Shown piece by piece: positions 1 to 9,435 of a stretch of 64,000 nucleotides of DNA (the first letter of the stretch is position 1; the number at the start of each line of letters is the position of its first letter). The position numbers were made by a program, and so were the translations under genes. The stretch is taken from positions 2,294,001 through 2,358,000 of the forward strand of contig NZ_CP013386.1 in the NCBI RefSeq assembly GCF_001523745.2, read 5' to 3'. The notes under the pieces are model-generated. The model did no database searches. It worked only from the letters and a program-made list of their open reading frames with translations, and was not told the DNA's origin. The DNA comes from Burkholderia mayonis. GTDB taxonomy: Bacteria > Pseudomonadota > Gammaproteobacteria > Burkholderiales > Burkholderiaceae.

Positions 1-2049
1 CCGAGGATTCTTCACGTCTACGACGTCGACACCGGCGAGCCCGCGCGCCGTCCGGGCAGCGCGGCGGCGACCGTCGTGCTGTCGCTCGACCGCGCATCCG
101 TGACGAGCGCCGAGCGCCTGCATGTCGGGGGAGCGACGTTCGAATTGACCGTGCGGCAGTTCGTCGACGCGCCGGACCGCGCGTCGGTCGCAACCGTCAT
201 CGAACTGCGCCGGACGGACGGCGGCGGCGACGCCCCGCGGCGATTGCGCCTCGATTACGGCATTGACGCGCTCGCGGTCAACGAGTACCTCGGCACGTCC
301 TCTTGGCTGACGGCTCGTCACTACAATCTCGAACGATGCCATTGCGAAAGCGATGGCTTCAGCATCATCGCCGCCGTCGCCGGTCAAAGGCTCCGTTACG
401 ACGTGATCATCCGGCGCTCGCCGCCTTCCGCCAGCGCGTCCGCCACATGGGAGCATCCGGGGCCCGGCTGCACGATATCGACGACTTTCGATTTTTCCAA
501 TGCCGATCGCCATCGAATAGACGCGCATTGGAAACTATGTTCCGGCTCCGCGTCCTGGTCAATGCCGCAAACCGCGCCGCCGTTCGATCCGGCGGTCGCC
601 GAAGACGTGCACCGGACCCGCTGGGCCGGATTCTGGGAAGATCATGGCGTGACGATCGAAGCGCGCGGCGAACCGGTCGAACTCGGCATACGATATGCCG
701 TTTTCCAGCTCTTGCAGCACGGAATCGCATCGCATCGCCATCCGCGCGGATTCGTGTCACCGGCGCGCGGCTTGACGAGCACTTACCACTCCGGCGCCAC
801 ATTCTTCGACACCGAACTGCACAAGTGCGTGTTCTGGATCTGGAACGATCCGCGCGTCGCTCGCGCGCTCATCGACTATCGATACCATCGCCTGGAGCAA
901 GCGATCGAGTTCGCCAAATCGACCAGATTCTCCGGCGCTCGCTTCCCGGAGGCTTCGAACGACCGTGGAACCGAAAACGGGCCGCATTACGTGCTGTCGT
1001 ATCCGGACGCGAAGACGACGCGGGAATGGAGCGTCGACGAAGTGCTGCACATCTCGGCTGACGTCTGCTACGCACTGCATTGCTACCGGGAAGTCACCGG
1101 CGACGACGCCTACATGACGACGCGCGGCTATCGCATCATCGCCGAATGCGCGAGATTTGCCGCATCCGCGTTCGAGTGGTCGGACTCGAAGCAGGCCTAT
1201 GTCGTCAATTCGGTGATGGGCCCGGACGAATATCATTACCACGTCGACAATAGCTTTTTCACGAATTATCTGCTTAGATGGTGCATCAGGCTCGCCATCT
1301 CGTCGGCGGGACACGAAGCCTTCCCCGACGTGCCGAAAGCCGAGTTGGACGATTGGCTCGCGATCAGCGATCGCGTCTATCTGCCGTGGATGAGCGTCGG
1401 AGGCGTTTCCATTCCGGAAGAATTCGAAGGGTACGCGAAACTTCCCGATACGGAGCTCAGAATCACGAAGAAACGCGGCCCGCAATTCGTCGACGAATCG
1501 GAGCGAGAATCGGCGGAGGCGTTGCGGAATTTCACGTCCAAGATCGTGAAGCAGGCCGATGTCATCCTCCTCATGTCCTTGTTCCCGGACGACTTCCCGG
1601 CCGACGTCAAGCGGGCGGCATTCGCGTTCTACGAACCTCGCACGGTTCACGAATCGTCGCTCAGCTACGGCCCGCACGCGATGGTCGCCGCGGACATCGG
1701 CAAGACGAGCGACTGCGCCGACTTCATCGCCCGAGCAAGCCGCTACAACCTGGACTTCACGCCGACCGCGGACTACGGCAACGGGCTGCACCTGTCCGCC
1801 TATGCCGGCGCGTGGCAGGGTCTCGTCCAAGGCCTGGCCGGCTTGCGCATCGAACGCGGCAGGCTTTGTTTTCGACCGCGGCTGTCGCCGCATTGGGATG
1901 CGTATCGGTTCGCCGTCCATTTTCGAGGGCGACGGCTGAAAGTCACGGTTCCCGCGAACGGAACGGTCCGCGTCGAGTGCGACGGGAACGCGCTTCCGAC
2001 CCAGCGCAGCGCCGATGGACGCGTCTATGTTCTTGGAGGAATCGAATGA
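1..2049 (+). CDS. GH65 family glycoside phosphorylase/hydrolase, 5' end outside window
   Basis: The frame is open from the first base, so the start lies upstream; 682 residues are visible against about 750-790 usual for the family, so roughly the first 80-110 residues are missing. Family GH65 enzymes phosphorolyse or hydrolyse alpha-glucosides such as maltose, trehalose or kojibiose. The motif GPDEYHYHVDN carries the general-acid Glu (codon at 1228). KQADVILLMS and the phosphate-site-like VHESSLSYGPH, then a C-terminal beta-sandwich, are also where GH65 enzymes have them. There is no signal peptide information. The stop overlaps the start of the next gene by ATGA, implying translational coupling with the MFS carrier and aminotransferase. 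Whether it is a phosphorylase or hydrolase, and on which disaccharide, cannot be read from the sequence; the neighbours suggest a modified sugar rather than plain maltose. Confidence 0.85.
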   Translation, partial: PRILHVYDVDTGEPARRPGSAAATVVLSLDRASVTSAERLHVGGATFELTVRQFVDAPDRASVATVIELRRTDGGGDAPRRLRLDYGIDALAVNEYLGTSSWLTARHYNLERCHCESDGFSIIAAVAGQRLRYDVIIRRSPPSASASATWEHPGPGCTISTTFDFSNADRHRIDAHWKLCSGSASWSMPQTAPPFDPAVAEDVHRTRWAGFWEDHGVTIEARGEPVELGIRYAVFQLLQHGIASHRHPRGFVSPARGLTSTYHSGATFFDTELHKCVFWIWNDPRVARALIDYRYHRLEQAIEFAKSTRFSGARFPEASNDRGTENGPHYVLSYPDAKTTREWSVDEVLHISADVCYALHCYREVTGDDAYMTTRGYRIIAECARFAASAFEWSDSKQAYVVNSVMGPDEYHYHVDNSFFTNYLLRWCIRLAISSAGHEAFPDVPKAELDDWLAISDRVYLPWMSVGGVSIPEEFEGYAKLPDTELRITKKRGPQFVDESERESAEALRNFTSKIVKQADVILLMSLFPDDFPADVKRAAFAFYEPRTVHESSLSYGPHAMVAADIGKTSDCADFIARASRYNLDFTPTADYGNGLHLSAYAGAWQGLVQGLAGLRIERGRLCFRPRLSPHWDAYRFAVHFRGRRLKVTVPANGTVRVECDGNALPTQRSADGRVYVLGGIE

Positions 2050-3275
2050 GCTCACTCGCCGAGCGAGCGTCACCCTATCGCGTTGCGTTGCGCTTCTCGT
2101 CGTTTCGAAAACTGCTGATCGGGCAGGGGTTGTCGATGGCGGGCGACGCCGTCTGCCTGGCGGCGCTTCCCGTCGCGGTCATCCATGCCGGCTTCAGCGG
2201 CGAGATCTTCGGCGCGATCATGGCCGCCGTCGGAATCGGCACCGTCATCGGCGCAGCAGCCGGCGGCATGCTCGCGGACCGGAAGTCGCCCAAGCACGTC
2301 CTCATCGCCACGGACACAGCACGAGGCATCGCGCAGGTCGCCGCCGCGGCGTTCATCGTGTCGGGCGCGCCGTGGTGGAGCCTCGTGCTCGTCTATCTGG
2401 CGTTCGGCATCGGCATCGGCGTGTCGCGCCCGTGCACGCAAGTGCTGCTCGTCAATCTGCTTCCGAAGCACGCGCTTGTCGCCGGCAACGGCGCGATGCA
2501 CTTCCTCGACAATCTCGTGGCCGTGATCTTTCCGGCCACGCTCGGCGTCGTGGTCATCCTGTGGGACCCGGTATGGGGCGTGCTGATCGACGGCCTTACG
2601 TTCTTCGGCGCCGCCTTTTATACCACCCTGTTGCCTGACAAAGGCAAGCTGGAATCCGACGACGAGTTCTCCATTCGCGAAGCGCTGAACGGCGTCACGG
2701 TGATCGCGGGCAACGCCGAGCTGTTCTTGGGATTCGCCGCCACGCTCGTCGTCAACGTGCTGTGCTTTCCGATCTTCCTCGTGGTCGCCCCCTATGCGGT
2801 CAGCGCCAGCTTCGGCGAAACCATGTGGGGCGTATGCCTCGCCTCGTCGGGACTCGGCGCGTGCATCGGCTCCGTCGTTACGGTGCTCGTCGCGGGCCAT
2901 CGCCACCTAAAGCTGCTGGGGCTAGCTTGCGGGCTGCTCCTCGGCGGCGCGATGATCTTGCTCGGGATGGGCCAAGCGCCGTGGATGGCGGTGCTCGGCG
3001 CGACGTTCGTCGGCGTCGTCGAAGCTTCGTGGCTTACCGGATGGGCGACCGCCATGCAGACGCACTCGCCCGAAAAGGACCTCGGCAAGGTCGTGGCGGT
3101 CGACACCGTCGTGACGAGCGGCGTGCATCCGTTCATCTATCTCGGCGGCGGCCTCGTCGGCGAAGCGCTCGGCTATCCGCAAACGTTGACGATTGCCGCC
3201 GCGCTCAGCGCCGTCGGGACCGCCGTTATCGCGCTGATTGCCGTCAGACGAACATCGGGAGGAAACACGCAATGA
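2046..3275 (+). CDS. MFS transporter (putative exporter)
   Basis: A 409-residue protein with about 12 hydrophobic segments, the usual size for a major facilitator superfamily carrier. The cytoplasmic loop after TM2 has an ADRKSPK motif, the MFS A-motif position. An early segment reads SMAGDAVCLAALPVAV, a pattern common in the MFS_3/enterobactin-exporter-like group (family knowledge). The start is the ATG inside the ATGA overlap with the GH65 gene, and its own stop again overlaps the next ATG by ATGA, so all three genes are one tightly coupled unit. Its likely job is movement of the sugar-derived product or substrate handled by the GH65 enzyme and the aminotransferase. The direction, probably export by family resemblance, is an inference. 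Confidence 0.82.
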   Translation: MSSLAERASPYRVALRFSSFRKLLIGQGLSMAGDAVCLAALPVAVIHAGFSGEIFGAIMAAVGIGTVIGAAAGGMLADRKSPKHVLIATDTARGIAQVAAAAFIVSGAPWWSLVLVYLAFGIGIGVSRPCTQVLLVNLLPKHALVAGNGAMHFLDNLVAVIFPATLGVVVILWDPVWGVLIDGLTFFGAAFYTTLLPDKGKLESDDEFSIREALNGVTVIAGNAELFLGFAATLVVNVLCFPIFLVVAPYAVSASFGETMWGVCLASSGLGACIGSVVTVLVAGHRHLKLLGLACGLLLGGAMILLGMGQAPWMAVLGATFVGVVEASWLTGWATAMQTHSPEKDLGKVVAVDTVVTSGVHPFIYLGGGLVGEALGYPQTLTIAAALSAVGTAVIALIAVRRTSGGNTQ

Positions 3276-4360
3276 TCCAGTGCAACAATGTCCAGGAACA
3301 GGCGCGCGACTTGTCCGGTCTGCTCATCGAGCGCTGGCGCGACGTGCTCGAAGCCGGCGATTTCGTGCTCGGCGAGGAGGTGTCGCGCTTCGAAACGTGG
3401 ATGTCGCAGCGTTGCGGCGGAGCCTGCGCGATCGCGATGAATTCCGGCACCGACGCGCTGCTGATCGCGCTTCGGGCGCTCGGCGTCGGGCCCGGCCATG
3501 AGGTCGTCACGTGCGCAAACACGTTCGTCGCCACGGTCGGCGCGATCGTCGCCGTCGGCGCGCGGCCGGTCCTTGCCGACGTCGGCGACGACGAACTCGT
3601 CGACATTGACACGATCGCGCCGCTTTTGAGCGCTCGCACCAAGGCCGTCATCCCCGTCCATTTGCGCGGGCGGCCCGTCGACATCGCGCCGATCGTCGCT
3701 CTGTGCCGCGCGCACGGCGTGGCCGTCGTCGAAGACTGCGCTCAGGCGATTGGCACCACGATCGATGGCCAGCAAGTCGGCACGGCCGGCGATGCCGCGG
3801 CCTTTTCGCTGCACCCGCTCAAGACGCTCGGCGGCCTGGGAGACGGCGGCGCGCTCGTCACGACCGATCCGGAGATCGCCGAATATGCGAAAAGCGTGCG
3901 CAATCACGGATTGCAGACCCGCGACGAAGCCGTCACGTTCGGCATCAATTCGCGTCTCGATTCGCTGCAGGCGGCGGCGCTGAACGTCAAGGTCCGGCAA
4001 CTGGATTCGTGGCTGGATCGCCGCAAAGCCATTGCCGCGTTCTACGACGAAGCGCTCGCCGGAACCGCCACCGGCACGGACCTCGGCGGCGGACGGCCGG
4101 GGAACGCGTACTATCACTATGTCGTGAGGTCGGGCTATCGGGACAAGCTGCGTCGGCATCTCGACGACCACGGCATTCAAGCGGCAATTCACTATCCGAT
4201 TCCCATTCATCGGCAACGGGCGTGGCTGCGTAGCCAACCGGACGTGTCGCTGCCGAACACCGAACGGCTCGCGCGGGAAATCCTGACGATTCCGTGCCAT
4301 CACCATCTTTCGGACGGCGACGTCGAGCGGATCGCGACAGCGATACGGCAGTTTCGTTAG
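3272..4360 (+). CDS. DegT/DnrJ/EryC1/StrS family PLP aminotransferase
   Basis: A 362-residue PLP enzyme of the sugar/cyclitol aminotransferase family, which adds an amino group to keto-sugars or keto-cyclitols. The pyridine-binding Asp is D155 in VVEDCAQA and the Schiff-base lysine is K184 in SLHPLKTLGGLGDGG. The family signatures NSGTDAL (phosphate loop, near residue 57), YYHYVVR and AIHYPIPIH are all present. The start is the ATG in the ATGA overlap with the MFS gene. Length and motifs look intact. With the GH65 enzyme and carrier upstream, it suggests production or salvage of an amino-sugar-containing compound; I do not recognise a named cluster. The rest of the cluster must lie before base 1, because downstream there is only a gap and then an opposing gene. 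Confidence 0.9.
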   Translation: MIQCNNVQEQARDLSGLLIERWRDVLEAGDFVLGEEVSRFETWMSQRCGGACAIAMNSGTDALLIALRALGVGPGHEVVTCANTFVATVGAIVAVGARPVLADVGDDELVDIDTIAPLLSARTKAVIPVHLRGRPVDIAPIVALCRAHGVAVVEDCAQAIGTTIDGQQVGTAGDAAAFSLHPLKTLGGLGDGGALVTTDPEIAEYAKSVRNHGLQTRDEAVTFGINSRLDSLQAAALNVKVRQLDSWLDRRKAIAAFYDEALAGTATGTDLGGGRPGNAYYHYVVRSGYRDKLRRHLDDHGIQAAIHYPIPIHRQRAWLRSQPDVSLPNTERLAREILTIPCHHHLSDGDVERIATAIRQFR

Positions 4361-4382
4361 AAACGGGCGGCACCGGACGAGC

Positions 4383-4640
4383 GCCCGGGCGGCTCGACCG
4401 GGCGACGTTCACGGCGCTCGTCGTGTCGCCCGCGAGCTCGGCGTCGATGCGTTCGTGCGCCGGTTGCGCACCAAGCGCGCGAAGCGCCGCGTGCTCGACG
4501 GACTCGGCTACGAAATCCGCTTCAGCGTCGGCCGCGCGGACTTCGACCCGAATCGTCATCCGACGATCGGCTCGCCGCTCGCGGCAGCAAACCGGCAGAC
4601 GTACGCGGACAAGCATCGCGCACGCGCCACATGCAAGCCA
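4383..4640 (+). pseudogene. possible coding remnant in the gap 4361-4717
   Basis: Most of the 357-base gap reads, in one frame, as protein-like sequence with strongly G/C-ending codons: it includes ARELGVDAFVRRLRTKRAKR and GYEIRFSVGRADFDPN. No convincing start exists and the 3' part (after about 4600) degrades into Cys/Arg-rich non-coding-like translation. I do not recognise a family. It may be the decayed 5' or middle part of a lost gene, or chance; high GC makes chance open frames common here. Confidence 0.25.
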
Positions 4641-4717
4641 CACAACCGCACGGGCTGCGTGCGCTGGCGACGCGTAGCGCGATGCAGCCGCAGCACACCG
4701 CCCGCCCGTTGCGCCGC

Positions 4718-6064
4718 TCAGCGATTACCGCCTGCGGGCTTCGCTTGCGCGTCGTAGCCGTCGGTGAGCGTGCCGAGGAACGCGATCACGTCCTTGATCT
4801 CCGCATCGGTCATCGCAGGCGGATCGCCGCGCTTGCGATCGAACGGCGGTTCGTCGTTCAGGTTCTTCCAATAGCGCTTCGGCAGATCGTCGAATTTCTG
4901 GACGACGCCGTTCTTCACCGGATAGAACTTCTCGGGATGCGTGTCGCGTTGCGCGTAGAAGCGCATCACGTCCTCGAGCGAGTGATAGAGGCCGTTGTGG
5001 AAGAACGTCTTCTTCAGCGCGACGTTGCGCAGCGTCGGCGTGCGGAACAGCCCGCAGAATTCGTCGCGCCCTTTCAGATCCTGACGCTCGGGCCCGCATG
5101 CGCCGAGATCGTAGAACTTCGGATTCCGGTTCACCGCGAGCTCGTGATTGCGCGGCACGCCGAGCGCGATCAGGCCGAAATCGCTGAACTGCGGCGGCGA
5201 GCCGTCGAGCCCGCGCCGGCTCACGTGGCAACTCGCGCAGTTGCCCTTCTTCTCGTCGTTGAAAACCTGCAGCCCGTGCAACTCGGCGCTCGTCAGCTGC
5301 GTGCGGCCCGCCAGATACGCGTCGTACTTGCTCGTGTACGGATAGAACACGTCGGGCGTCTGCTCGAACGTGCCGAGCGCCTGCAGCACCGCTTCGAACG
5401 TCGCGCGATCGTCGTCGAGCACGCGCGGGCCGAACGCGTTGCGAAACGCGTCCGCATATGGCGCTGCCCGCACCGCGCGCGCGACCTTCGCGGGCGTGCT
5501 GTTCATCTCGAACGGCGACGTGAGCGGCACGCGCGCCTGCTCCGCGCCACTGTCGACGCGGCCGTCCCACGTGAGGCCTCCCGTCGGGCCGGCGTCGACG
5601 CTCTCGTCACCCTCGTCGTCCGACTCGTGATAGTGCTCGCTGAACGCGGGCACTTTCTGCAGGTACTTGAGCGTCGGCGCCGCACGAAAGCCCTGCTGAC
5701 GCAGATCGTCGCCGCCGAATTGCGCGGGCAGCCCGTTCGGCGGCCCGAACGCATGCTGCGGGCTGTGGCACGACGCGCATGCGAGCTTGCCGCTGCCCGA
5801 CAGCGACGGATCGAAGAACAGTTGCCGGCCGAGCGCCGTCATCTGCTTCACCGCTTCATACACCTGCGCGCGCGTCTGCGGCTGATGGTCGACGACGGCG
5901 GGCGCGCTCGCCTGCGAGGCCGGCGTCGCAGCGCGCGTCGCGGCGGGTCCGTCCGCATCGCATGCGGCGACGCCCGCCGCGAGCGCGGCCGCCGCCGCGA
6001 GCGCGCGCAGCGCGGAGAAAAGCGAACGATTGCGGGAAGCGTGTCGCAGCGGGCGGCGCATCAT
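4718..6064 (-). CDS. Di-haem cytochrome c peroxidase family lipoprotein
   Basis: A 448-residue periplasmic protein of the CcpA/MauG superfamily. Two c-type haem sites are visible: CASCH at residues 96-100 and again at 276-280, the latter in KKGNCASCHVSRRG. The N-terminus has RNRSLFSALR, then an Ala-rich hydrophobic stretch and a possible lipobox ending in C35, suggesting export and membrane anchoring. Known family roles are reduction of H2O2 with electrons from small cytochromes or azurin, or MauG-type oxidation; which applies here is unclear. The start is the first of two adjacent Met codons. It diverges from the acid phosphatase gene across 231 bases that carry a Pho-box-like element. An extra acidic insert, ESDDEGDESVD near residue 147, lies between the haem domains. 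Confidence 0.9.
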   Translation of the reverse strand: MMRRPLRHASRNRSLFSALRALAAAAALAAGVAACDADGPAATRAATPASQASAPAVVDHQPQTRAQVYEAVKQMTALGRQLFFDPSLSGSGKLACASCHSPQHAFGPPNGLPAQFGGDDLRQQGFRAAPTLKYLQKVPAFSEHYHESDDEGDESVDAGPTGGLTWDGRVDSGAEQARVPLTSPFEMNSTPAKVARAVRAAPYADAFRNAFGPRVLDDDRATFEAVLQALGTFEQTPDVFYPYTSKYDAYLAGRTQLTSAELHGLQVFNDEKKGNCASCHVSRRGLDGSPPQFSDFGLIALGVPRNHELAVNRNPKFYDLGACGPERQDLKGRDEFCGLFRTPTLRNVALKKTFFHNGLYHSLEDVMRFYAQRDTHPEKFYPVKNGVVQKFDDLPKRYWKNLNDEPPFDRKRGDPPAMTDAEIKDVIAFLGTLTDGYDAQAKPAGGNR

Positions 6065-6101
6065 CGATTCGGCGATGTCGAATGGGAAAGGCGCGAGCGT
6101 A

Positions 6102-6129
6102 TGTCATGCAAATGACAATTCGATGACGG
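6102..6129. promoter_or_regulatory. Candidate PhoB (Pho box) site between divergent genes
   Basis: On the minus strand CCGTCAT-CGAA-TTGTCAT (6112-6129) matches the Pho box design of two CTGTCAT-like heptamers separated by four bases, 6/7 in each half. The overlapping plus-strand element TGTCAT-GCAA-ATGACA (6102-6117) is a perfect inverted repeat. It sits about 50 bases upstream of the peroxidase start and about 170 upstream of the acid phosphatase start. Phosphate control would make sense for the phosphatase. Prediction by eye only. Confidence 0.4.
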
Positions 6130-6295
6130 CGAATCGACAGCCCGGCGAAAGCATTACAACATGTTGCTGTCAAACGAACCTTACACAATCCGCGCAACCG
6201 GCTGTCAGTCGACATTCATGCGGCGCGCGCGTTCGCGCGCGCGCTTGGCCGGCCCCTCGATACCCACACACCTCGTGCGACAAGAGAGAAAACGG

Positions 6296-7879
6296 ATGAA
6301 CAAGCATTGGATTCGCGTGACGCCGATCGCGCTGTCGGCCGCCATCGGCCTCACTGCGTGCGGCGGGGACGACGTCACGTCGCCCGGCCTGTCGGCAGTC
6401 AAGAACGTCGTCGTGATCTATGCGGAAAACCGCAGCTTCGACAACCTCTACGGCAACTTCCCGGGCGCGAACGGCCTGCAGAACGTGACGGCCGCGAGTG
6501 CGGCGCAAGTCGATCGCGACGGCACGACGCTCGCGACGCTGCCGAAGATCTGGAACGGCCTGACCGCGGCGGGCGTGACGCCCGCGGTGACGGAAGCGAT
6601 GACGGCGAACCTGCCGAACGCGCCGTTCGCGATCGACGATCCGAACGGCTTCAATACGCCGATGAGCGTGACGACGCGCGATCTCGTTCACCGCTTCTAC
6701 GAGAACCAGATGCAGATCGACGGCGGCAAGAACGACCGGTTCGCCGCGTGGTCCGACGCGGGCGGCCTCGTGATGGGCCACTACACGGCCGATCCGTCGA
6801 AGCTGCCGCTCTGGAAGCTCGCGCAGCAATACACGCTCGCCGACAACTTCTTCATGGGCGCGTTCGGCGGCTCGTTCCTGAACCACCAGTACTTGATCTG
6901 CGCATGCGCGCCGTACTATCCGAACGCCGACAAGAGCCCGGCGGCAAGCCAGATCTCGGCCGTCAATCCGGACGGCGTCACGCTCACGCTCGCGTCGAAT
7001 TCGCCTGCGTCCGCGCTGTCGGGCCCGCCGAAGTTCGTGAAGTCGGGCGGCCTCACGCCGGATTTCTACGCGGTCAACACAATGCAGCCGCCGTATCAGC
7101 CGAGCGGCAACGCGGCCGCGACGGGCGGCGATCCGAACCTCGCCGATCCGTCGAATCCGTCGACGCTGCCGCCGCAAACGCAGCAGAACATCGGCGATCT
7201 GCTGACGAACGCCGGCGTCTCGTGGGCATGGTATAGCGGCGCGTGGGGCGCGGCGCTGCAGGCCGCGCAAAGCGGCACGTCGGGCGTGATCTACGGGCCG
7301 AACCTGACGGCGCCGAACTTCCAGCCGCACCACCAGCCGTTCAACTACTACGCGAACCAGGCGCCCGGCACCGCGAACCGCGCGCAGCACCTGCTCGACG
7401 CCGGCTCGAACGGCGCCGCGCTGATCCAGGCGATCGACGCGGGCAAGCTGCCGCAGGTCACGTTCTACAAGCCGCAAGGCAATTTGAACGAGCACCCGGG
7501 CTACACCGACGTCGCGTCGGGCGATCAGCACATCGCCGACGTGATCTCGCACCTGCAGAAGAGCCCGCAGTGGAACAACATGGTCGTCATCGTGACGTAC
7601 GACGAAAACGGCGGCTTCTGGGATCACGTCGCGCCGCCGAAGGGCGACCGCTGGGGCCCGGGCACGCGCATTCCGGCGTTCGTCATCTCGCCGTTCGCGA
7701 AGCAGGGCTTCGTCGATCACACGCAATACGACACCGCGTCGATCCTGCGCTTCATCACGCGCCGCTACGCGCTGCCGCGCCTCGCCGGCCTCAAGCAGCG
7801 CGACGACGCGCTCGCCGCGAACGGCCTGAAGCCGATGGGCGACCTGACGAGCGCGCTCACGCTGCCGACGGGCAACTGA
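6296..7879 (+). CDS. acpA: Acid phosphatase / phospholipase C family lipoprotein (AcpA-like)
   Basis: A 527-residue exported phosphoesterase. The N-terminus is a clear lipoprotein signal with lipobox LTAC and the lipidated Cys at residue 22. The phosphoesterase-family active-site segment VIYAENRSFDNLYG follows near residue 45. The metal-binding C-terminal block TYDENGGFWDHVAPPKGD is intact, and HDH-type residues recur at GFVDHTQYD. The family (PF04185) includes AcpA acid phosphatases and bacterial phospholipases C. The ENRSFDNLYG form and the 500-residue length fit the acid phosphatases of Burkholderia and Francisella. The chosen ATG follows AAGAGAGAAAACGG, a purine-rich ribosome site; in-frame sequence upstream lacks signal-peptide character. 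It ends before a strong terminator. Likely function is periplasmic phosphate scavenging. Confidence 0.87.
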   Translation: MNKHWIRVTPIALSAAIGLTACGGDDVTSPGLSAVKNVVVIYAENRSFDNLYGNFPGANGLQNVTAASAAQVDRDGTTLATLPKIWNGLTAAGVTPAVTEAMTANLPNAPFAIDDPNGFNTPMSVTTRDLVHRFYENQMQIDGGKNDRFAAWSDAGGLVMGHYTADPSKLPLWKLAQQYTLADNFFMGAFGGSFLNHQYLICACAPYYPNADKSPAASQISAVNPDGVTLTLASNSPASALSGPPKFVKSGGLTPDFYAVNTMQPPYQPSGNAAATGGDPNLADPSNPSTLPPQTQQNIGDLLTNAGVSWAWYSGAWGAALQAAQSGTSGVIYGPNLTAPNFQPHHQPFNYYANQAPGTANRAQHLLDAGSNGAALIQAIDAGKLPQVTFYKPQGNLNEHPGYTDVASGDQHIADVISHLQKSPQWNNMVVIVTYDENGGFWDHVAPPKGDRWGPGTRIPAFVISPFAKQGFVDHTQYDTASILRFITRRYALPRLAGLKQRDDALAANGLKPMGDLTSALTLPTGN

Positions 7880-8241
7880 GCACGCGACCGATTCGAGACG
7901 ACGCAACATCGCTTCTTCGGGCGGCTTCGGCCGCCCTTTTTGTTGCTCGCATGCCGCGCGTGTGCGGCGAGCGGCGGTGCCGCGCGGCGCGTCAGGGCTT
8001 GATTGAACACACGGGGCCGTCCACGCGCGCCTCGTCGCGTGCGCGACATGCGAGCCGCGCGGCGCGACTTGCGACGCACGACCCGTAGCAATGCGGTATC
8101 GTCTGCACCGAACACGTCCGCTCGAAACCCCGCGCGGTCTCGCACGCCGCCCGCCGCCCACGAACGCACGACCCGGCGCCCAGCTCGATTAGAATGCACG
8201 CTGCTTTTTTGACCGTCCCCTGCATTCCTAGCGAGACAGCC
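7880..8241. other. Intergenic region acpA-like gene to fabV
   Basis: Holds the terminator at 7919-7941 and the promoter region of fabV. A TAGAAT at 8190-8195 could be the fabV -10 box, about 47 bases before its ATG, but I see no good -35. No supported gene is present; open frames here are high-GC noise. Confidence 0.5.
7919..7941 (+). terminator. Rho-independent terminator after the acid phosphatase gene
   Basis: A perfect 7-bp stem GGGCGGC / GCCGCCC closes a TTCG tetraloop and is followed by TTTTT. It lies 40 bases after the stop codon. Confidence 0.9.
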
Positions 8242-9435
8242 ATGATCATCAAACCGCGCGTACGCGGCTTCATCTGCGTCACCACCCACCCCGCCGGCTG
8301 CGCGGCGAGCGTCCGCGAGCAGATCGCCCACGTCGCTGGCCGCGGCCCGATCGAACACGGTCCGAAGAAGGTGCTCGTGATCGGCGCGTCGACGGGCTAC
8401 GGGCTCGCCGCGCGCATCGCCGCCGCATTCGGCGCGGGCGCGGCGACGCTCGGCGTGTTCTTCGAGCGCGCGCCGAGCGACGCGAAGCCCGGCACGGCCG
8501 GCTGGTACAACAGCGCCGCGTTCCACGACGAAGCGGCCGCGCGCGGCCTGTATGCGGCGAGCATCAACGGCGACGCGTTCTCCGACGAGATCAAGCTAAA
8601 GACGATCGACGCGATCAAGCGCGACCTCGGCCAGGTCGACCTCGTCGTCTACAGCGTCGCCGCGCCGCGCAGAACGCATCCGAAGACGGGCGAGACGTTC
8701 CAGTCGACGCTCAAGCCGATCGGACGCGCGGTGCGCTTGCGCGGGATCGACACCGATAACGAGGCGATCAAGGAAACACTGCTGCAGCCGGCGACGCCCG
8801 ACGAGATCGCGGGCACGGTCGCCGTGATGGGCGGCGAGGACTGGCGGATGTGGATCGACGCGCTCGACGCCGCGGGCGTGCTCGCCGACGGCGCGAAGAC
8901 GAGCGCGTTCACGTATCTCGGCGAGAAGGTCACGCACGACATCTACTGGAACGGCTCGATCGGCGAAGCGAAGAAGGATCTCGACCGGACCGTGCTCGCC
9001 CTCCGCGACAAGCTCGCGGCGCGCGGCGGCGACGCGCGCGTGTCGGTGCTGAAGGCGGTCGTCACGCAGGCGAGCTCCGCGATTCCGATGATGCCGCTGT
9101 ACCTGTCGCTGCTCTTCAAGGCGATGAAGGCGCGCGGCACGCACGAAGGGTGCATCGAGCAGATCGACGGCCTGTTCCGCGACAGTCTCTACGGCGCCAA
9201 TCCGCACGTCGATGCCGAAGGCCGGCTGCGCGCGGACGGCCTCGAGCTCGATCCCGCCGTGCAGGAACGCGTGCTCGCGCTGTGGGACCGGGTGACGGAC
9301 GACAATCTCTACACGCTCACCGATTTCGCCGGTTACAAGACCGAATTCCTGCGCCTCTTCGGCTTTGAGATCGACGGCGTCGATTACGACGCGGACGTCG
9401 ATACGAACGTACGGATTCCGAATCTGATCGAGTGA
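8242..9435 (+). CDS. fabV: Enoyl-ACP reductase FabV (trans-2-enoyl-CoA/ACP reductase)
   Basis: A 397-residue single-domain reductase that carries out the last step of fatty-acid elongation, using NADH to saturate the trans-2 double bond. The nucleotide-binding motif GASTGYGLA is near residue 48. The FabV catalytic pair Tyr-(8 residues)-Lys reads [10 protein letters not shown] and falls at about Y235 and K244, matching the family. Length (about 400) and the opening [20 protein letters not shown] are typical of FabV rather than FabI. FabV isozymes are known to be much less sensitive to triclosan than FabI. Its ATG follows GCGAGACAGCC, a weak ribosome site. It is a single-gene unit between a terminator and a convergent regulator gene. 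Confidence 0.96.
   Translation: MIIKPRVRGFICVTTHPAGCAASVREQIAHVAGRGPIEHGPKKVLVIGASTGYGLAARIAAAFGAGAATLGVFFERAPSDAKPGTAGWYNSAAFHDEAAARGLYAASINGDAFSDEIKLKTIDAIKRDLGQVDLVVYSVAAPRRTHPKTGETFQSTLKPIGRAVRLRGIDTDNEAIKETLLQPATPDEIAGTVAVMGGEDWRMWIDALDAAGVLADGAKTSAFTYLGEKVTHDIYWNGSIGEAKKDLDRTVLALRDKLAARGGDARVSVLKAVVTQASSAIPMMPLYLSLLFKAMKARGTHEGCIEQIDGLFRDSLYGANPHVDAEGRLRADGLELDPAVQERVLALWDRVTDDNLYTLTDFAGYKTEFLRLFGFEIDGVDYDADVDTNVRIPNLIE

Noticed and set aside
757..2073. 438-codon minus-strand frame opposite the GH65 gene
   Set aside because: No family features; the plus strand has the GH65 catalytic and phosphate-site motifs.
6225..6247. GC-alternating hairpin before the acid phosphatase gene
   Set aside because: CG-repeat low complexity without a T-run; more likely chance than a terminator or control element.
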